Of a DNA stretch of 63,115 nucleotides, positions 45,601 through 53,851 are shown piece by piece. The position numbers were made by a program, and so were the translations under genes. The notes under the pieces are model-generated. The model searched no databases. It was given only the letters and a program-made list of their open reading frames with translations, and was not told where the DNA came from. Origin of the DNA: CAMAVH01 sp964628235 (lineage in GTDB: Bacteria > Pseudomonadota > Alphaproteobacteria > SMXQ01); contig CAZVLU010000016.1 of NCBI GenBank assembly GCA_964628235.1, forward strand, positions 1-63,115, read 5' to 3'. Within the stretch, counting starts at the first letter, position 1; each line of letters opens with the position of its first letter.

Positions 45601-45755
45601 TCCGTATAGACGATGACTTGCGTGTCCGACAGGTCGGGGATCGCGTCGAGCGAAATGCGGGTCACGCCATAAATGCCGGCTAACGTTACGAACATCGCGC
45701 CGATGACGACCAAGGAGATGTTGGTCGCGGACCAGCGGATCAAACGCGCGATCAT
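42633..45755 (-). CDS. cusA: RND heavy-metal efflux transporter (CusA/CzcA type)
   Basis: A 1040-aa inner-membrane proton-driven pump. It has RND architecture: first helix near residues 10-30, periplasmic porter domain, helices 2-6 (around 335-480), a second porter domain, and helices 8-12 (about 870-1030). The HME-family transmembrane Asp is in AIAIGAMVDAAIVMIENAHKRLE (about residue 405). It probably exports Cu/Ag or divalent metals with CusB. Its ATG overlaps the cusB stop by 4 nt. No outer-membrane CusC gene is present next to it. Confidence 0.93.
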   Translation of the reverse strand: MIARLIRWSATNISLVVIGAMFVTLAGIYGVTRISLDAIPDLSDTQVIVYTEYPGQAPQVVEDQITFPLTTAMLSVPRSRVVRGFSFFGVSFVYVIFEDGTDIYWARSRVLEYLNVAAQKLPTGVTPNLGPDATGVGWIYQYAVTGENRDLAELRSLQDWQIRFGLAKASGVAEAASVGGFVKQYAIVIDPLRMKALGITLDRVRAAVQASNMDVGGRAIELAETEFIIRGRGYINSIRDIEQVTLKAEGGTPVTVGDVARVELAPDERRGIAELNGEGEVASGIVIQRYSANALEVIAAVKKRIVDLVPSLPEGVGILPVYDRSELIERAIDTLTTTLIEESIVVALICFLFLLHARSAFVAIITLPIGVLMALAMMSLFGIGSNIMSLGGIAIAIGAMVDAAIVMIENAHKRLERAPPDASRTEVLIHAAQEVGPALFFSLLIITVSFLPIFALEAQEGRLFKPLAYTKTFSMASAAILSVTLVPALMILLVRGRIVSEDRNPINRALIWLYRPVIRLVLRAKAATIAVALTVMAVSIVPATRLGSEFMPNLNEGTLMYMPTTLPGLSVTKAAELLQTQNKIIKTFPEVASVWGKAGRAQTATDPAPIEMFETIVNLKPPEQWRRGLTVDKLVAEMDASLQFPGVSNAWTMPIKARIDMLSTGIRTPVGVKIFGKDLQELERLAREVESVIRTVPGTSSAYAERVNSGYFLEITPDRERIARYGLLVEDVQKTIGSALGAEPVTMTVEGRERYAVVLRFPREARSDPDAIMSEVLVSLPNGSAVPLGDVAAVRRAQGPTTIRTEDGQLAVYVFVDIRDRDLGGYVEEARRAVAERVTFPTGYFATWSGQFEYLERAEARLKIVVPATLLAIFLLLYLSFRRLSDTFIVMLSLPFSLVGGFWLMDWMGFNMSVASAVGFIALAGVAAETGVIMLIYLRQALRETQARCLSEGRAFLLGDLHDAIMAGAVERVRPKMMTVVAIMAGLLPILWNTGVGSEVMQRIAVPMIGGMLSSTALTLVVIPALFALIHRQGDGHSDA

Positions 45756-47338
45756 TGGACCGCCTCCGGCGCCACGAACGAAGCTAAAGCGGCGCGCAAA
45801 TTGCTCTCAGAATCGATCAGGAAATTGCCGGTGACGACGATTCGTTCGCCTTCGGCCAGACCTTCGCGCACTTCAGCATAACCGTTTCCGCGCTGACCGA
45901 CCGTCAGCGCGCGCGGCTCGAAAGTGCCGCTGCCTTTATCGACGAACACAATACGTTTAGTTCCATTGTCGATGATGGCCGAATCGGGTACGGCGAGAAC
46001 CGCGCCGTTGCCCGCCTGGGCCTCGATCGTCACGTCGGCGTAGAGACCGCCGCGCAGTCTACCGTCGCGGTTCGGCAACTCGATTCTGACGCGGGCGGTC
46101 CGCGTTGCCATGTCGATTTCCGGGTAAACGAAGGCGACCGTGCCCTCCACCGTGGTATCTGGATAGGCTTTCATGACTAGGCGTGCTGGTTGCCCTGGCC
46201 GTATCCAAGCTAAGTCGCGTTCGGCGACTTGGGTCATCGCCCAAACCGTCGAGAGATCAGCCGTGCGAAAGAGCATGTCTCCTGCCGCAAAGCGCATCCC
46301 GACGATGGCCGGCTTCTCCAGCACCGTGCCATTCGTCGGAGCCGTCATGACAATCGTACGCAGCGCTTGTCCGCTCCGCCGCAATTGCGCGATTTCTTGC
46401 TCAGAAATGCTGAACAGACGCAGGTTCTGCTCTGCGCGCTCGACGTCGCCTAAGCGCGCTGCGCCGGTTCGCAGCGCGGTGAGGTAATCGGCCTGCTTTT
46501 GAAGAATCTCACGGCTTTCAATCCAGACTCGGGCCAAAGGCTGGCCGGCGCGGACATCTGCACCCGTCAAAGGAACGAAAAGATGCTCGATAAAGCCGTC
46601 GAATTTTGCCGTCACAATAGCGACGCGGCTTTCGTCCGGCACGATGGTGCCGACGGCCCGGATCGATCTGACCAAATGGCGAAGCATGACGACTTCCGTG
46701 CGCACGCCAGCCCGCTGCACCCGTTCCGGAGCGATACGAACCGTCCCCGAAGGGCCGGATAACTCTTCAGCATAGACGGGGATGTAATCCATCCCCATCG
46801 AGTCCTTTTTGGGTTGGGGAGAGATATCGGCTAATCCCATCGGATTGCGGTAATAGACCGGCTTTCGCGCACCGCCAGGCAGGCGCTCTGGCGCAGCGTC
46901 CGGCAGTCGTTCGGTAGCGGTAAACACCACGCTGCCCGACACTGGTTGAGTCTGCCCTTCGACTTGGGCCGCGACGGTCAGGGCCCAGCGCCCTGCCATA
47001 ACGAGATCGGCGTCGAAGGCGAGAATGCCGGCTCTGCTTGACGCGACGGGCCGTAATTGCGCCGTCATCGCCGCCATGCCGTCCGGCGCCATGTCGAGGC
47101 GGCTGGAAGTCACGGCGATAGGTGTGGCGACCAGGTTTGCGGCGTCACCCGTCAGGCGGACTTCCAAACGGACCGCCTTACCAACCATGACCTCAGGCTG
47201 GACAGCTTCCCATGTCAGGCTGGCGGCAGCGATGGGCCTAGCCAGGAACGTCGCGCCGACTGGCGTGAAGAGGATAAACGCGCCGACGGTCAGTAAAATC
47301 GCGCAACCGCCGGAAATGCAAGGGAAGGGTTTGGTCAT
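45752..47338 (-). CDS. cusB: RND metal efflux membrane-fusion protein, with FixH/YtkA-like and metal-binding domains
   Basis: A 528-aa periplasmic adaptor. After an N-terminal helix (about 8-27), residues 41-142 look like a FixH/YtkA-type beta domain. Residues 160-190 are a heavy-metal-binding domain (YYRNPMG, KKDSMGMDYIPVY). The remainder is the usual adaptor: lipoyl/barrel-sandwich and beta-barrel domains, with APTNGTVLEKPAIVGM as a key segment. GAGGA precedes ATG 47338. Gene order cys-rich protein, cusB, cusA. The metal is likely copper or silver but this is not proved. Confidence 0.9.
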   Translation of the reverse strand: MTKPFPCISGGCAILLTVGAFILFTPVGATFLARPIAAASLTWEAVQPEVMVGKAVRLEVRLTGDAANLVATPIAVTSSRLDMAPDGMAAMTAQLRPVASSRAGILAFDADLVMAGRWALTVAAQVEGQTQPVSGSVVFTATERLPDAAPERLPGGARKPVYYRNPMGLADISPQPKKDSMGMDYIPVYAEELSGPSGTVRIAPERVQRAGVRTEVVMLRHLVRSIRAVGTIVPDESRVAIVTAKFDGFIEHLFVPLTGADVRAGQPLARVWIESREILQKQADYLTALRTGAARLGDVERAEQNLRLFSISEQEIAQLRRSGQALRTIVMTAPTNGTVLEKPAIVGMRFAAGDMLFRTADLSTVWAMTQVAERDLAWIRPGQPARLVMKAYPDTTVEGTVAFVYPEIDMATRTARVRIELPNRDGRLRGGLYADVTIEAQAGNGAVLAVPDSAIIDNGTKRIVFVDKGSGTFEPRALTVGQRGNGYAEVREGLAEGERIVVTGNFLIDSESNLRAALASFVAPEAVQ

Positions 47339-47451
47339 CTTCGATCCTCGAAAGCATGCGCTAGTCCGCAATATCGCGCGAACCGGCGCGGATTAGGAGA
47401 GTCCGCGCCATGGCACCGAAACCGCCCGGACGCCGGGCGGCGCTGCAATGT

Positions 47452-47844
47452 TCAGGAGAGAATCGAAAGACGGGGCGGTCGGAAGAATTCCGAGCTTTTC
47501 GTCGAGACAGGCAGCGCTTGCTCTAACCGGACGAACACGGGCCTGTAGAGACGATGCGACAGGAGCCTGGGCACTGTTGCTTGGCCGACCGACATGGCGA
47601 CGCAATGCGGCATGCAATCGGCGAAATCGACATCGCACGAGGGCGGTTCGTCGCCGTTATAGACCGCCACGGGACAGTCGCCGTTATAGACCGCCACGGG
47701 ACAGTCGCCGCAAGGCATTGCCGCCGCCGTGGCCGCCGACGCGAGAGCATCGTCGGCCAGCGACATCGCCGACACGTCCTTAAGCGAGCCATAGGCCGCC
47801 AGCACAATTGCCAGAACGGCCAAATATGCGAATAGTCGTTTCAT
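47452..47844 (-). CDS. Small secreted Cys-rich protein of the metal efflux operon
   Basis: A 130-aa protein with an N-terminal signal or anchor helix (FAYLAVLAIVLAAYGSL). A Cys/Asp-rich middle (residues 43-82) holds six Cys, including CGDC and two identical 9-residue repeats CPVAVYNGD, then CDVDFADCMPHC. The C-terminus ends FFRPPRLS. It lies 113 nt upstream of cusB on the same strand and may bind or sense the exported metal. Start is uncertain between ATG 47844 and ATG 47853. Confidence 0.65.
   Translation of the reverse strand: MKRLFAYLAVLAIVLAAYGSLKDVSAMSLADDALASAATAAAMPCGDCPVAVYNGDCPVAVYNGDEPPSCDVDFADCMPHCVAMSVGQATVPRLLSHRLYRPVFVRLEQALPVSTKSSEFFRPPRLSILS
47651..47710 (+). repeat. In-frame 27-bp tandem duplication in the Cys-rich protein
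   Basis: 47651-47677 and 47678-47704 are identical 27-mers followed by a 6-nt partial third copy. The unit is nine codons long, so it adds one extra CPVAVYNGD motif without shifting the frame. Confidence 0.95.
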
Positions 47845-47989
47845 GCCAGCCATATCGATACTATGTGCGAAATCATATTGCCGGCATCATCACAAATGCG
47901 ATAGCAGCGAGCGAGGCGCAGAGATCATGCGCGCTTACCCATTTGATATCTTGGCATCTTTATAGTGCGGCGCAGCACAACCCGTGATT

Positions 47990-48739
47990 CTAATAGAGGT
48001 GCTGGCCGCCGGTGACGAAAATCTCCGCTCCGCTGACGTAAGCCGCGTCGGCGGAGCAGAGAAATAGAATCACCGAAGCGACATCCTCGGGCTTGCCGAG
48101 ACGCTTCAAGGGAATCCGCGGCAGCAGCGACTCGGTCGCCGGCGACAGCATCACCGTCTCGATCTCACCCGGCGCCACCGCATTCACCCGCACGCCCAAC
48201 TCGGCGAACTCCGCCGCCATCTCGCGCGTTAGCGACGACAGCGCCGCCTTGGAAATGCTGTAGGCCGATCCCGCGAAGGGGTGAATGGCGTGACCAGCGA
48301 TGGATGTGACATTGACCACCGCGCCGGCGCCCTTGTGCAGCGCGCTCGCCAAGCCGCGCGACAGGCGCAACGGCGCGAACAGATTGAGCTCGAACACTTC
48401 GCGCCAAGCATCGAGATCGCCGTTGAGCACGCCGAGCCGTTCCTGATAGGGCGTTTTCGGCGACACGCCGGCATTGTTCACCAGCGCCTGCAGCGGTCCG
48501 TCGGCCAGCAGCGCCATCGCCTTGTCGATGAAGGCGGCCTGCTCGTCCGGCTCGGCCAGATCGGCGGAAATATGCGCATGCCAGTTCGGGTCGCGCCGGC
48601 AATCGTCCGGCACCTCCTCGCGCGAGCAGGTGATGACGCGCCAGCCCGCCTCGCTGAAGCGTTTGACGGTGGCATGGCCAATGCCGCGGCTGGCGCCGGT
48701 CAAGATGACTGTCGGCAATGGGCTGGACGATTCGCTCAT
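47990..48739 (-). CDS. Short-chain dehydrogenase/reductase
   Basis: A 249-aa classical SDR with TGASRGIGHA (cofactor site, residues 15-24), NNAG (about 89-92), and the catalytic SAYSISKAA (Ser/Tyr-x3-Lys). It ends with VTGGQHLY. The Rossmann fold and motifs suggest NADP-dependent oxidation of an alcohol or reduction of a ketone. Substrate unknown. It follows the 120-aa gene at 48787 after a 47-nt gap on the same strand. Confidence 0.92.
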   Translation of the reverse strand: MSESSSPLPTVILTGASRGIGHATVKRFSEAGWRVITCSREEVPDDCRRDPNWHAHISADLAEPDEQAAFIDKAMALLADGPLQALVNNAGVSPKTPYQERLGVLNGDLDAWREVFELNLFAPLRLSRGLASALHKGAGAVVNVTSIAGHAIHPFAGSAYSISKAALSSLTREMAAEFAELGVRVNAVAPGEIETVMLSPATESLLPRIPLKRLGKPEDVASVILFLCSADAAYVSGAEIFVTGGQHLY

Positions 48740-48786
48740 GGCCGCGACGTTAGCGGAGGCCGCCGCCCGGCGCCAGGGGCCAACAG

Positions 48787-49149
48787 TCAGGCTGCTTCGA
48801 CGCTGACGACCTTGAAGGGGCGCTGCTTGCCGTCATGGCCGGTGACCGAGACATATTCGCCGGCCTTGAACTGGTGGTGGTCGAGCTTGAACAAAGGCTC
48901 GTTGTCCTCCTCGCCCGGACGGTAGGAGAAGGCCCAGACGTTGCCCGGGCGGTGCAGCAGCGCACCCTGCTCGACGGGCAAGCCCGGCCGCAGATGCGCC
49001 ACGACGCAATGGGCGCGATGGCTGCGCCAAGCTTCGGCATCGAGATGGCCGCTGCTGTCGAGCGGCGCGACGATCTCGTAAGCGACGTTCGGATCGCCCT
49101 CGGGCCGCTCCGGCGTGCGGCCCAGTTCCAGACGGATTTTCTTCAACAT
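48787..49149 (-). CDS. Conserved hypothetical protein
   Basis: A 120-aa soluble protein with no signal peptide. It starts MLKKIRLELGRTPERPEGDP and the C-terminal third looks like a small beta-barrel (LFKLDHHQFKAGEYVSVTGHDG). I recognise the sequence as a common alphaproteobacterial hypothetical but know no function. It lies 11 nt after the universal-stress-protein gene on the same strand, so they probably share a transcript. Confidence 0.8.
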   Translation of the reverse strand: MLKKIRLELGRTPERPEGDPNVAYEIVAPLDSSGHLDAEAWRSHRAHCVVAHLRPGLPVEQGALLHRPGNVWAFSYRPGEEDNEPLFKLDHHQFKAGEYVSVTGHDGKQRPFKVVSVEAA

Positions 49150-49160
49150 CGCTGCCTCCG

Positions 49161-50024
49161 CTAATGGGCCATCAGGATCGGAATGTTGGCTTTGGCGATG
49201 ACATGCTTGGTGACGCCGCCGAAAATCATCTCGCGCATCCGGCTGTGGCCATAAGCGCCCATCACCATCATGTCGGCGCCGGCCTTGGTGGCGGCGGACA
49301 GCAGCGACGCGCCGAGATTATCGCTGGCGCGCAACCTGGACACCGTCGCCTTGATGCCGTGCCAGGCGAGATAGGCCGCCAGTTCGTCGGGGCGCTGATC
49401 GGCGTCCGCTTCCTTGGCGCTCAAGATCGTCACCGTCTTGGCGGTCGGGAAGAAGGACTTAGCCGCTTCGACGGCGCGTGCCGCTTCGGCGCTCGCCTTC
49501 CAGGCGATGGCGATATTGATCCCGAGCTTGGCCGGTAGTTTGGGCGGCGCCAGCAAGATCGGCCGGCCGCTCTCGATCAGCGCGGTTTCCAGCGACAGCT
49601 TGGCGGCGAGATCGGCGTCGGTGACGGCGCGCCCGACCACGACGATGTCGGCAAAGCGACCATGAACCTGCAACCAGCGATCCTCATCGCCGGCCTCCTG
49701 ACGCCAAGAAGCGCTCGGCCCTTTAGCCCCAGTACCGGGTTCGGCGATCTTGAGGCCCCCGGTCGTGCAAGCCGCATCGAACAATTTGCGCGCGCTTTTG
49801 AGACCTGCGGCAGACCGCTCCTGCGCATGTCTCATCATGTCCTCGATCATCGCGCCCGACACCGCCTCGCCGACATAATCGACAGCGAGGGTGCGCGCAT
49901 CGGGGCGGACATGCAGCGCCGTCACATGGGCATCGAAGCTTTTGGCCAGGCCGACCGCCGCTTTGAGGGCGTTCTTGCCCGTGCGCGCGTCCGACAGCGG
50001 AACGAGGATGCTTTTGATCGTCAT
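49161..50024 (-). CDS. Universal stress protein, two-domain
   Basis: A 287-aa protein with two Usp domains. The C-terminal one retains the nucleotide-binding pattern MGAYGHSRMREMIFGGVTKH (about residues 258-277). It is a diverged paralogue of the protein at 35057-35893. AAGGAG precedes ATG 50024; the longer frame to 50102 was dropped. Role in stress survival is inferred from the family. Confidence 0.9.
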   Translation of the reverse strand: MTIKSILVPLSDARTGKNALKAAVGLAKSFDAHVTALHVRPDARTLAVDYVGEAVSGAMIEDMMRHAQERSAAGLKSARKLFDAACTTGGLKIAEPGTGAKGPSASWRQEAGDEDRWLQVHGRFADIVVVGRAVTDADLAAKLSLETALIESGRPILLAPPKLPAKLGINIAIAWKASAEAARAVEAAKSFFPTAKTVTILSAKEADADQRPDELAAYLAWHGIKATVSRLRASDNLGASLLSAATKAGADMMVMGAYGHSRMREMIFGGVTKHVIAKANIPILMAH

Positions 50025-50141
50025 GGGATGATCTCCTTGCCAAGCGGTCCCGTTCTTAACGGGTTCGACCGGGGTGCTGTTCCACCCTAATCGCCTTGGC
50101 ATCGGAAAGAATTGCGCTGGATCAACCCGCTTAAAGCGCGC

Positions 50142-50729
50142 TTAGGGATACAGCCGACCGCTCTTCCAGCCGTTTGCGGACCGCGTGAAGGTGATCCGCT
50201 CATGCAAGCGGAACGGCCGGTCGAGCCAGAACTCAAAGCTCTCCGGCGTCACGCGATAGCCCGACCAATGGGGCGGACGCGGCACCGGCTTGCCGGCATA
50301 TTGCGCGGTATAATTGGCCATGCGGCGCTCCAGCTCGAAGCGCTCGGCCATCGGCTCGGACTGCAGCGAAGCCCAGGCGCCGATCTGGCTGTCGCGCGGT
50401 CGCGAGTGGAAATAGGCGTCGGCCTCTGCCGTCGTCACCTCGGCGATCGGGCCTTCGACGCGCACTTGGCGACGCAAGGACTTCCAATGGAATAGCAAGG
50501 CCGCCTGACCGTTGGCGGCCAGTTCAACGCCCTTGCGGCTGTGGAAATTCGTGTAAAAAACGAAGCCCGTGTCGAACCCCTTGAGCAGCACCATGCGCAC
50601 CGACGGCAGCCCACCGGGCGTCGCTGTCGCCAGCGACATGGCGTTGGGATCGTTCACTTCGGCGGCTTCAGCCTCGGCGAACCAAGCGCCGAACAAGGTA
50701 AATGGATCGCTGTCTTCCAGGGCGCTCAT
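50142..50729 (-). CDS. pdxH: Pyridoxamine/pyridoxine 5'-phosphate oxidase
   Basis: A 195-aa FMN enzyme that makes pyridoxal 5'-phosphate. Family blocks present are PSVRMVLLKGFDTGFVFYTN, SRKGVELAANGQAALLFHW (FMN binding), SRPRDSQIGAWAS, PRPPHWSGYRV and the C-terminal RLYP. It sits divergent from the glycine-zipper lipoprotein gene. Confidence 0.96.
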   Translation of the reverse strand: MSALEDSDPFTLFGAWFAEAEAAEVNDPNAMSLATATPGGLPSVRMVLLKGFDTGFVFYTNFHSRKGVELAANGQAALLFHWKSLRRQVRVEGPIAEVTTAEADAYFHSRPRDSQIGAWASLQSEPMAERFELERRMANYTAQYAGKPVPRPPHWSGYRVTPESFEFWLDRPFRLHERITFTRSANGWKSGRLYP

Positions 50730-51018
50730 GGGCGGTTTTCCAGCTCGGGAACTTATGACGAAATGATGGCGTTAACACTTTGCTTTAGCATGACTTCGGC
50801 CCTTTTTTCGCCGCAAATCGCTATTACTACTTCGGCGGATCGGAACCGGCGTTTGCGCTGGCTTCGACCCAGACTGCGACAATGGCTTTCCGGGGGTCCG
50901 ACGTTCAATATGAGGACGGCCCGCTTAGCCAACCATCCATAAGGTGAGGCAGATGACCTTCCCGCTCGCGACCCTTGAGACCCCCGCCCACGACGTCCAA
51001 ACCGCAAAGAAGACCGCA

Positions 51019-51498
51019 ATGACCAAGAAGATTCTCAGCGTTTCCCTGGCAGGCCTGATGGGCCTCTCGCTCGTCGCCTGCGAGAGCATGGGCGGCCAGA
51101 AGCAGACCGGTGGCACCTTGCTCGGCGGCATCGGCGGCGCTGTCGCCGGCGCGCAGTTCGGCAGCGGCACGGGCCAGATCGCGGCGGCGGCTGTCGGCAC
51201 CCTGCTGGGCGCGCTGGTCGGCAGCGAAGTCGGCCGTTCGCTCGACAAGGCCGACATGACCTACGCCAATCAGGCTAACCAACGCGCCCAATCGGCCCCG
51301 ATCGGCCAGAACATCCAGTGGAGCAATCCGCAGAGCGGCAACTACGGCACCATCACGCCGGTGCGCGAAGGCACCGACACTTCGAGCGGCGCCTATTGCC
51401 GCGAATTCCAGCAGACCGTCAGCATCGGCGGCAAGGCCGAGAGCGCTTACGGCACCGCTTGCCGCCAGCCCGACGGCACTTGGAAGGTCGTTAAATAA
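51019..51498 (+). CDS. Glycine-zipper lipoprotein (17-kDa surface-antigen type)
   Basis: A 159-aa outer-membrane lipoprotein. The signal peptide ends in the lipobox LSLVAC. Residues 30-75 form a glycine-zipper (GGTLLGGIGGAVAGAQFG then TLLGALVGSEVG). The C-terminal half carries the conserved YCREFQQTVSIGGK and ACRQPDGTWKVV. Start at ATG 51019 gives a correct signal peptide; an in-frame upstream start at 50944 adds 25 residues and is less likely. A strong terminator follows. Confidence 0.88.
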   Translation: MTKKILSVSLAGLMGLSLVACESMGGQKQTGGTLLGGIGGAVAGAQFGSGTGQIAAAAVGTLLGALVGSEVGRSLDKADMTYANQANQRAQSAPIGQNIQWSNPQSGNYGTITPVREGTDTSSGAYCREFQQTVSIGGKAESAYGTACRQPDGTWKVVK

Positions 51499-51536
51499 CG
51501 CCCATATAACTTTGCGCCCCCGGCGCGGTGCATCGA

Positions 51537-51570
51537 GGCCCGGCAGGCGACTGCCGGGCCTTTTGCTTTT
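51537..51570 (+). terminator. Rho-independent terminator after the glycine-zipper lipoprotein
   Basis: A perfect 10-bp stem GGCCCGGCAG / CTGCCGGGCC with loop GCGA, followed by TTTTGCTTTT. Confidence 0.92.
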
Positions 51571-51627
51571 GTGCCACAATGGGCGGAGCGCTCCGGCAGA
51601 GAGGGCGGATGTAAGGAACCGACGGCG

Positions 51628-52518
51628 ATGAAAGACCCCTACCAAGTGCTCGGCGTGACGAAGGCGGCGAGCGCCGACGATATCAAAAAGGCTTACCGCA
51701 AGCTGGCCAAGACGCTGCACCCGGATCTCAACCCGGGCAACGCCAAGAAGGCTGAGCAGTTTTCGGAAGTCTCGGCGGCTTACGACTTCCTGTCGGACGC
51801 CGACAAGCGCGCGCGCTTCGATCGCGGCGAGATCGACGCCAGCGGCGCCGAGATGCGCGGGCGCGGCGGCTTCGGTGGCGGCTTCGGCGGGGCGCAAGCC
51901 GGAGCGAGCGGCGGCAAATACCAAAGCCGCTTCAAGATGGACGACATGTTCTCGGGCGATGACATCTTCTCGGAGTTGTTCGGCAACAAGCGCGGTCGCG
52001 CCGCGCCCGGCTTTCAAGGCGCCGACGTCAATTACAAGCTGTCGGTCGGCTTTCGCGAGGCGGCGCTCGGCGCCAAGAAGAACGTGCGCCTGGCCAGCGG
52101 CAAGACGCTCGACCTGTCGATTCCGCCCGGCACCAGCGACGGCCAAAAGCTGCGCCTGAAAAGCCAGGGCCAGCCCGGCCAGCGCGGCGCTCCGGCAGGC
52201 GACGCCTTTGTCGAGATCACCGTCGAGCCCGATCCGGTGCTGACGCGCAAAGACAACGATATTCATTCTGAGGTGAAGGTGCCGTTGCGCGACGCGGTGC
52301 TGGGCGGCGCGCTCTCCGTCGACACGCTCGACGGACCGGTGTCGATGAAGGTGCCCAAGGGCGCCAACAGCGGCGCCACCCTGCGCCTCAAGGGCAAGGG
52401 CGTGCCGTCGCGCGGCGGCGTGCGCGGCGACCATTTCGTCCGCCTGCTGGTCAATGTCCCCGATGACGCCGCTTTGCGCGCCGTTCTCGAGGACTGGGCC
52501 AAGCAGAGCGCGAAATAG
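51628..52518 (+). CDS. DnaJ/CbpA-type co-chaperone without zinc finger
   Basis: A 296-aa J-domain protein. Residues 3-68 form the J domain with HPD at 31-33. A Gly/Phe-rich stretch (GRGGFGGGFGG) follows, then two C-terminal beta domains (from about residue 130). The DnaJ zinc-finger Cys are absent, the CbpA/DjlA-like layout. It stimulates Hsp70. AAGGAA precedes ATG 51628. The next gene is its likely modulator. Confidence 0.93.
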   Translation: MKDPYQVLGVTKAASADDIKKAYRKLAKTLHPDLNPGNAKKAEQFSEVSAAYDFLSDADKRARFDRGEIDASGAEMRGRGGFGGGFGGAQAGASGGKYQSRFKMDDMFSGDDIFSELFGNKRGRAAPGFQGADVNYKLSVGFREAALGAKKNVRLASGKTLDLSIPPGTSDGQKLRLKSQGQPGQRGAPAGDAFVEITVEPDPVLTRKDNDIHSEVKVPLRDAVLGGALSVDTLDGPVSMKVPKGANSGATLRLKGKGVPSRGGVRGDHFVRLLVNVPDDAALRAVLEDWAKQSAK

Positions 52519-52534
52519 CCAGGGAGCGAACGCT

Positions 52535-52864
52535 ATGCCGATGAGTTTTGACGATATCCTCGCGCGCGCCGGCATCGAACGCCATGTCTTGACCGCCTGG
52601 ATCGAGGAAGGCTGGGTCGCGCCTGTCCGCGACGGCGACAGCTACAGCTTCGAAGACGTCGACGCGGCGCGCGTCGGCTTCATCGTCGAGCTGACGCGCG
52701 AGTTGGCCATCGGCGAAGAGGCCGTGCCTGTCGTCCTTAGCCTGGTCGATCAGCTCAACAGTCTGCATGTCACCCTGCGCCGCGTCGTCACGGCAGTCGA
52801 GGACCTGCCGGAGCCGGGCCGCTCCAACCTCGCCGCCATCCTCGCCGACGTCGATCAGAGTTGA
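52535..52864 (+). CDS. CbpM-like chaperone modulator
   Basis: A 109-aa protein with a MerR-like helix-turn-helix look (residues 4-50: ILARAGIERHVLTAWIEEGWVAPV, SYSFEDVDAARVGFIVELT). A helix-rich C-terminus follows. Genes of this type sit beside CbpA-type J proteins and CbpM proteins bind the J domain. It is 16 nt downstream of the J-protein gene and AGGGAG precedes the ATG. Chaperone modulation is inferred from context. Confidence 0.8.
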   Translation: MPMSFDDILARAGIERHVLTAWIEEGWVAPVRDGDSYSFEDVDAARVGFIVELTRELAIGEEAVPVVLSLVDQLNSLHVTLRRVVTAVEDLPEPGRSNLAAILADVDQS

Positions 52865-52940
52865 CCGAGAGCCAGCCATCCGCTCGCCCTTTTCGGCCTT
52901 TTCAGAGCCTTTTCAAGGCCCCCGCAACCCCTCGCAACCT

Positions 52941-52968
52941 TTTGATTTTCCGGCTCTTCGTGTAGCAT
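52941..52968 (+). promoter_or_regulatory. Possible promoter for fabI-aroC
   Basis: TTTGAT (52941-52946) and TAGCAT (52963-52968) are spaced by 16 nt, roughly 65 nt ahead of the fabI ATG. The match to the sigma-70 consensus is only fair. Confidence 0.35.
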
Positions 52969-53032
52969 ACGGCCCGTCGCCGGCACCCCGTCACCCACCC
53001 CCGTCGGGCGACCCAGTCCGTATGAGGAATCT

Positions 53033-53845
53033 ATGACGAGCAGCAGCGGCCTCATGGCCGGCAAAAAAGGCCTGATCATGGGCGTCGCCAATGATCGGTC
53101 GATCGCCTGGGGCATCGCCAAAACCGTGGCCGACCATGGCGCCGAACTGGCCTTCACCTATCAAGGCGAGGCCCTACAGAAGCGCGTGGCGCCGCTGGCC
53201 CAGAGCATCGGCTCCGACATCCTGCTGCCCTGCGACGTGACCGACACGGCGAGCATCGACGCCGTTTTCGCCGACCTCGAAAAACGTTGGGGCCATCTCG
53301 ACTTCGTCGTCCACGCCATCGCCTATTCCGACAAGGATGAGCTGAAGGGCGGCTACATCGATACTTCGCCCGCCAACTTCGCCAATAGCCTGAACATCTC
53401 CTGCTTCTCGTTCACCGCCATCGCGCAAAAGGCGGCGCGCATGATGTCGTCGGGCGGCAGCTTCGTCACGCTGAGCTATTACGGCGCCGAAAAGGTCACG
53501 CCGCATTACAATGTCATGGGCGTCGCCAAGGCCGCGCTGGAAGCCAGCGTGCGCTATCTCGCCGTCGATCTCGGCGGCCGCAACATCCGCGTCAACGCCA
53601 TTTCGGCCGGCCCGATCAAGACGCTCGCCGCCTCGGGCATCGGCGACTTCCGCTACATCCTGAAATGGAACGAGTACAATGCGCCGCTCAAGCGCAACGT
53701 CACCATCGAAGACGTCGGCAAGTCCGGCATGTTCCTGCTCAGCGATCTGGCCAGCGGCGTCACCGGCGAAGTGCTGCATGTCGATTGCGGCTACCATGTC
53801 GTCGGCATGAAGGCCGTCGACGCGCCCGACATCGCCACGGTTTAA
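53033..53845 (+). CDS. fabI: Enoyl-[acyl-carrier-protein] reductase (NADH)
   Basis: A 270-aa SDR-fold enzyme that reduces trans-2-enoyl-ACP in fatty-acid elongation. The FabI pattern is GVANDRSIAWGIA at the cofactor site, HAIAYSDKDEL, SYYGAEKVTPHYNVMGVAK with Tyr159-x6-Lys166, and ISAGPIKTLAASGI. GAGGAATCT precedes ATG 53033. aroC follows after 6 nt, so the two form an operon. Confidence 0.96.
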   Translation: MTSSSGLMAGKKGLIMGVANDRSIAWGIAKTVADHGAELAFTYQGEALQKRVAPLAQSIGSDILLPCDVTDTASIDAVFADLEKRWGHLDFVVHAIAYSDKDELKGGYIDTSPANFANSLNISCFSFTAIAQKAARMMSSGGSFVTLSYYGAEKVTPHYNVMGVAKAALEASVRYLAVDLGGRNIRVNAISAGPIKTLAASGIGDFRYILKWNEYNAPLKRNVTIEDVGKSGMFLLSDLASGVTGEVLHVDCGYHVVGMKAVDAPDIATV

Positions 53846-53851
53846 AGCCCG

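Noticed and set aside
52893..52935. GGCCTT...AAGGCC inverted repeat after the CbpM-like gene as a terminator
   Set aside because: Short stem, long loop and no T-run.
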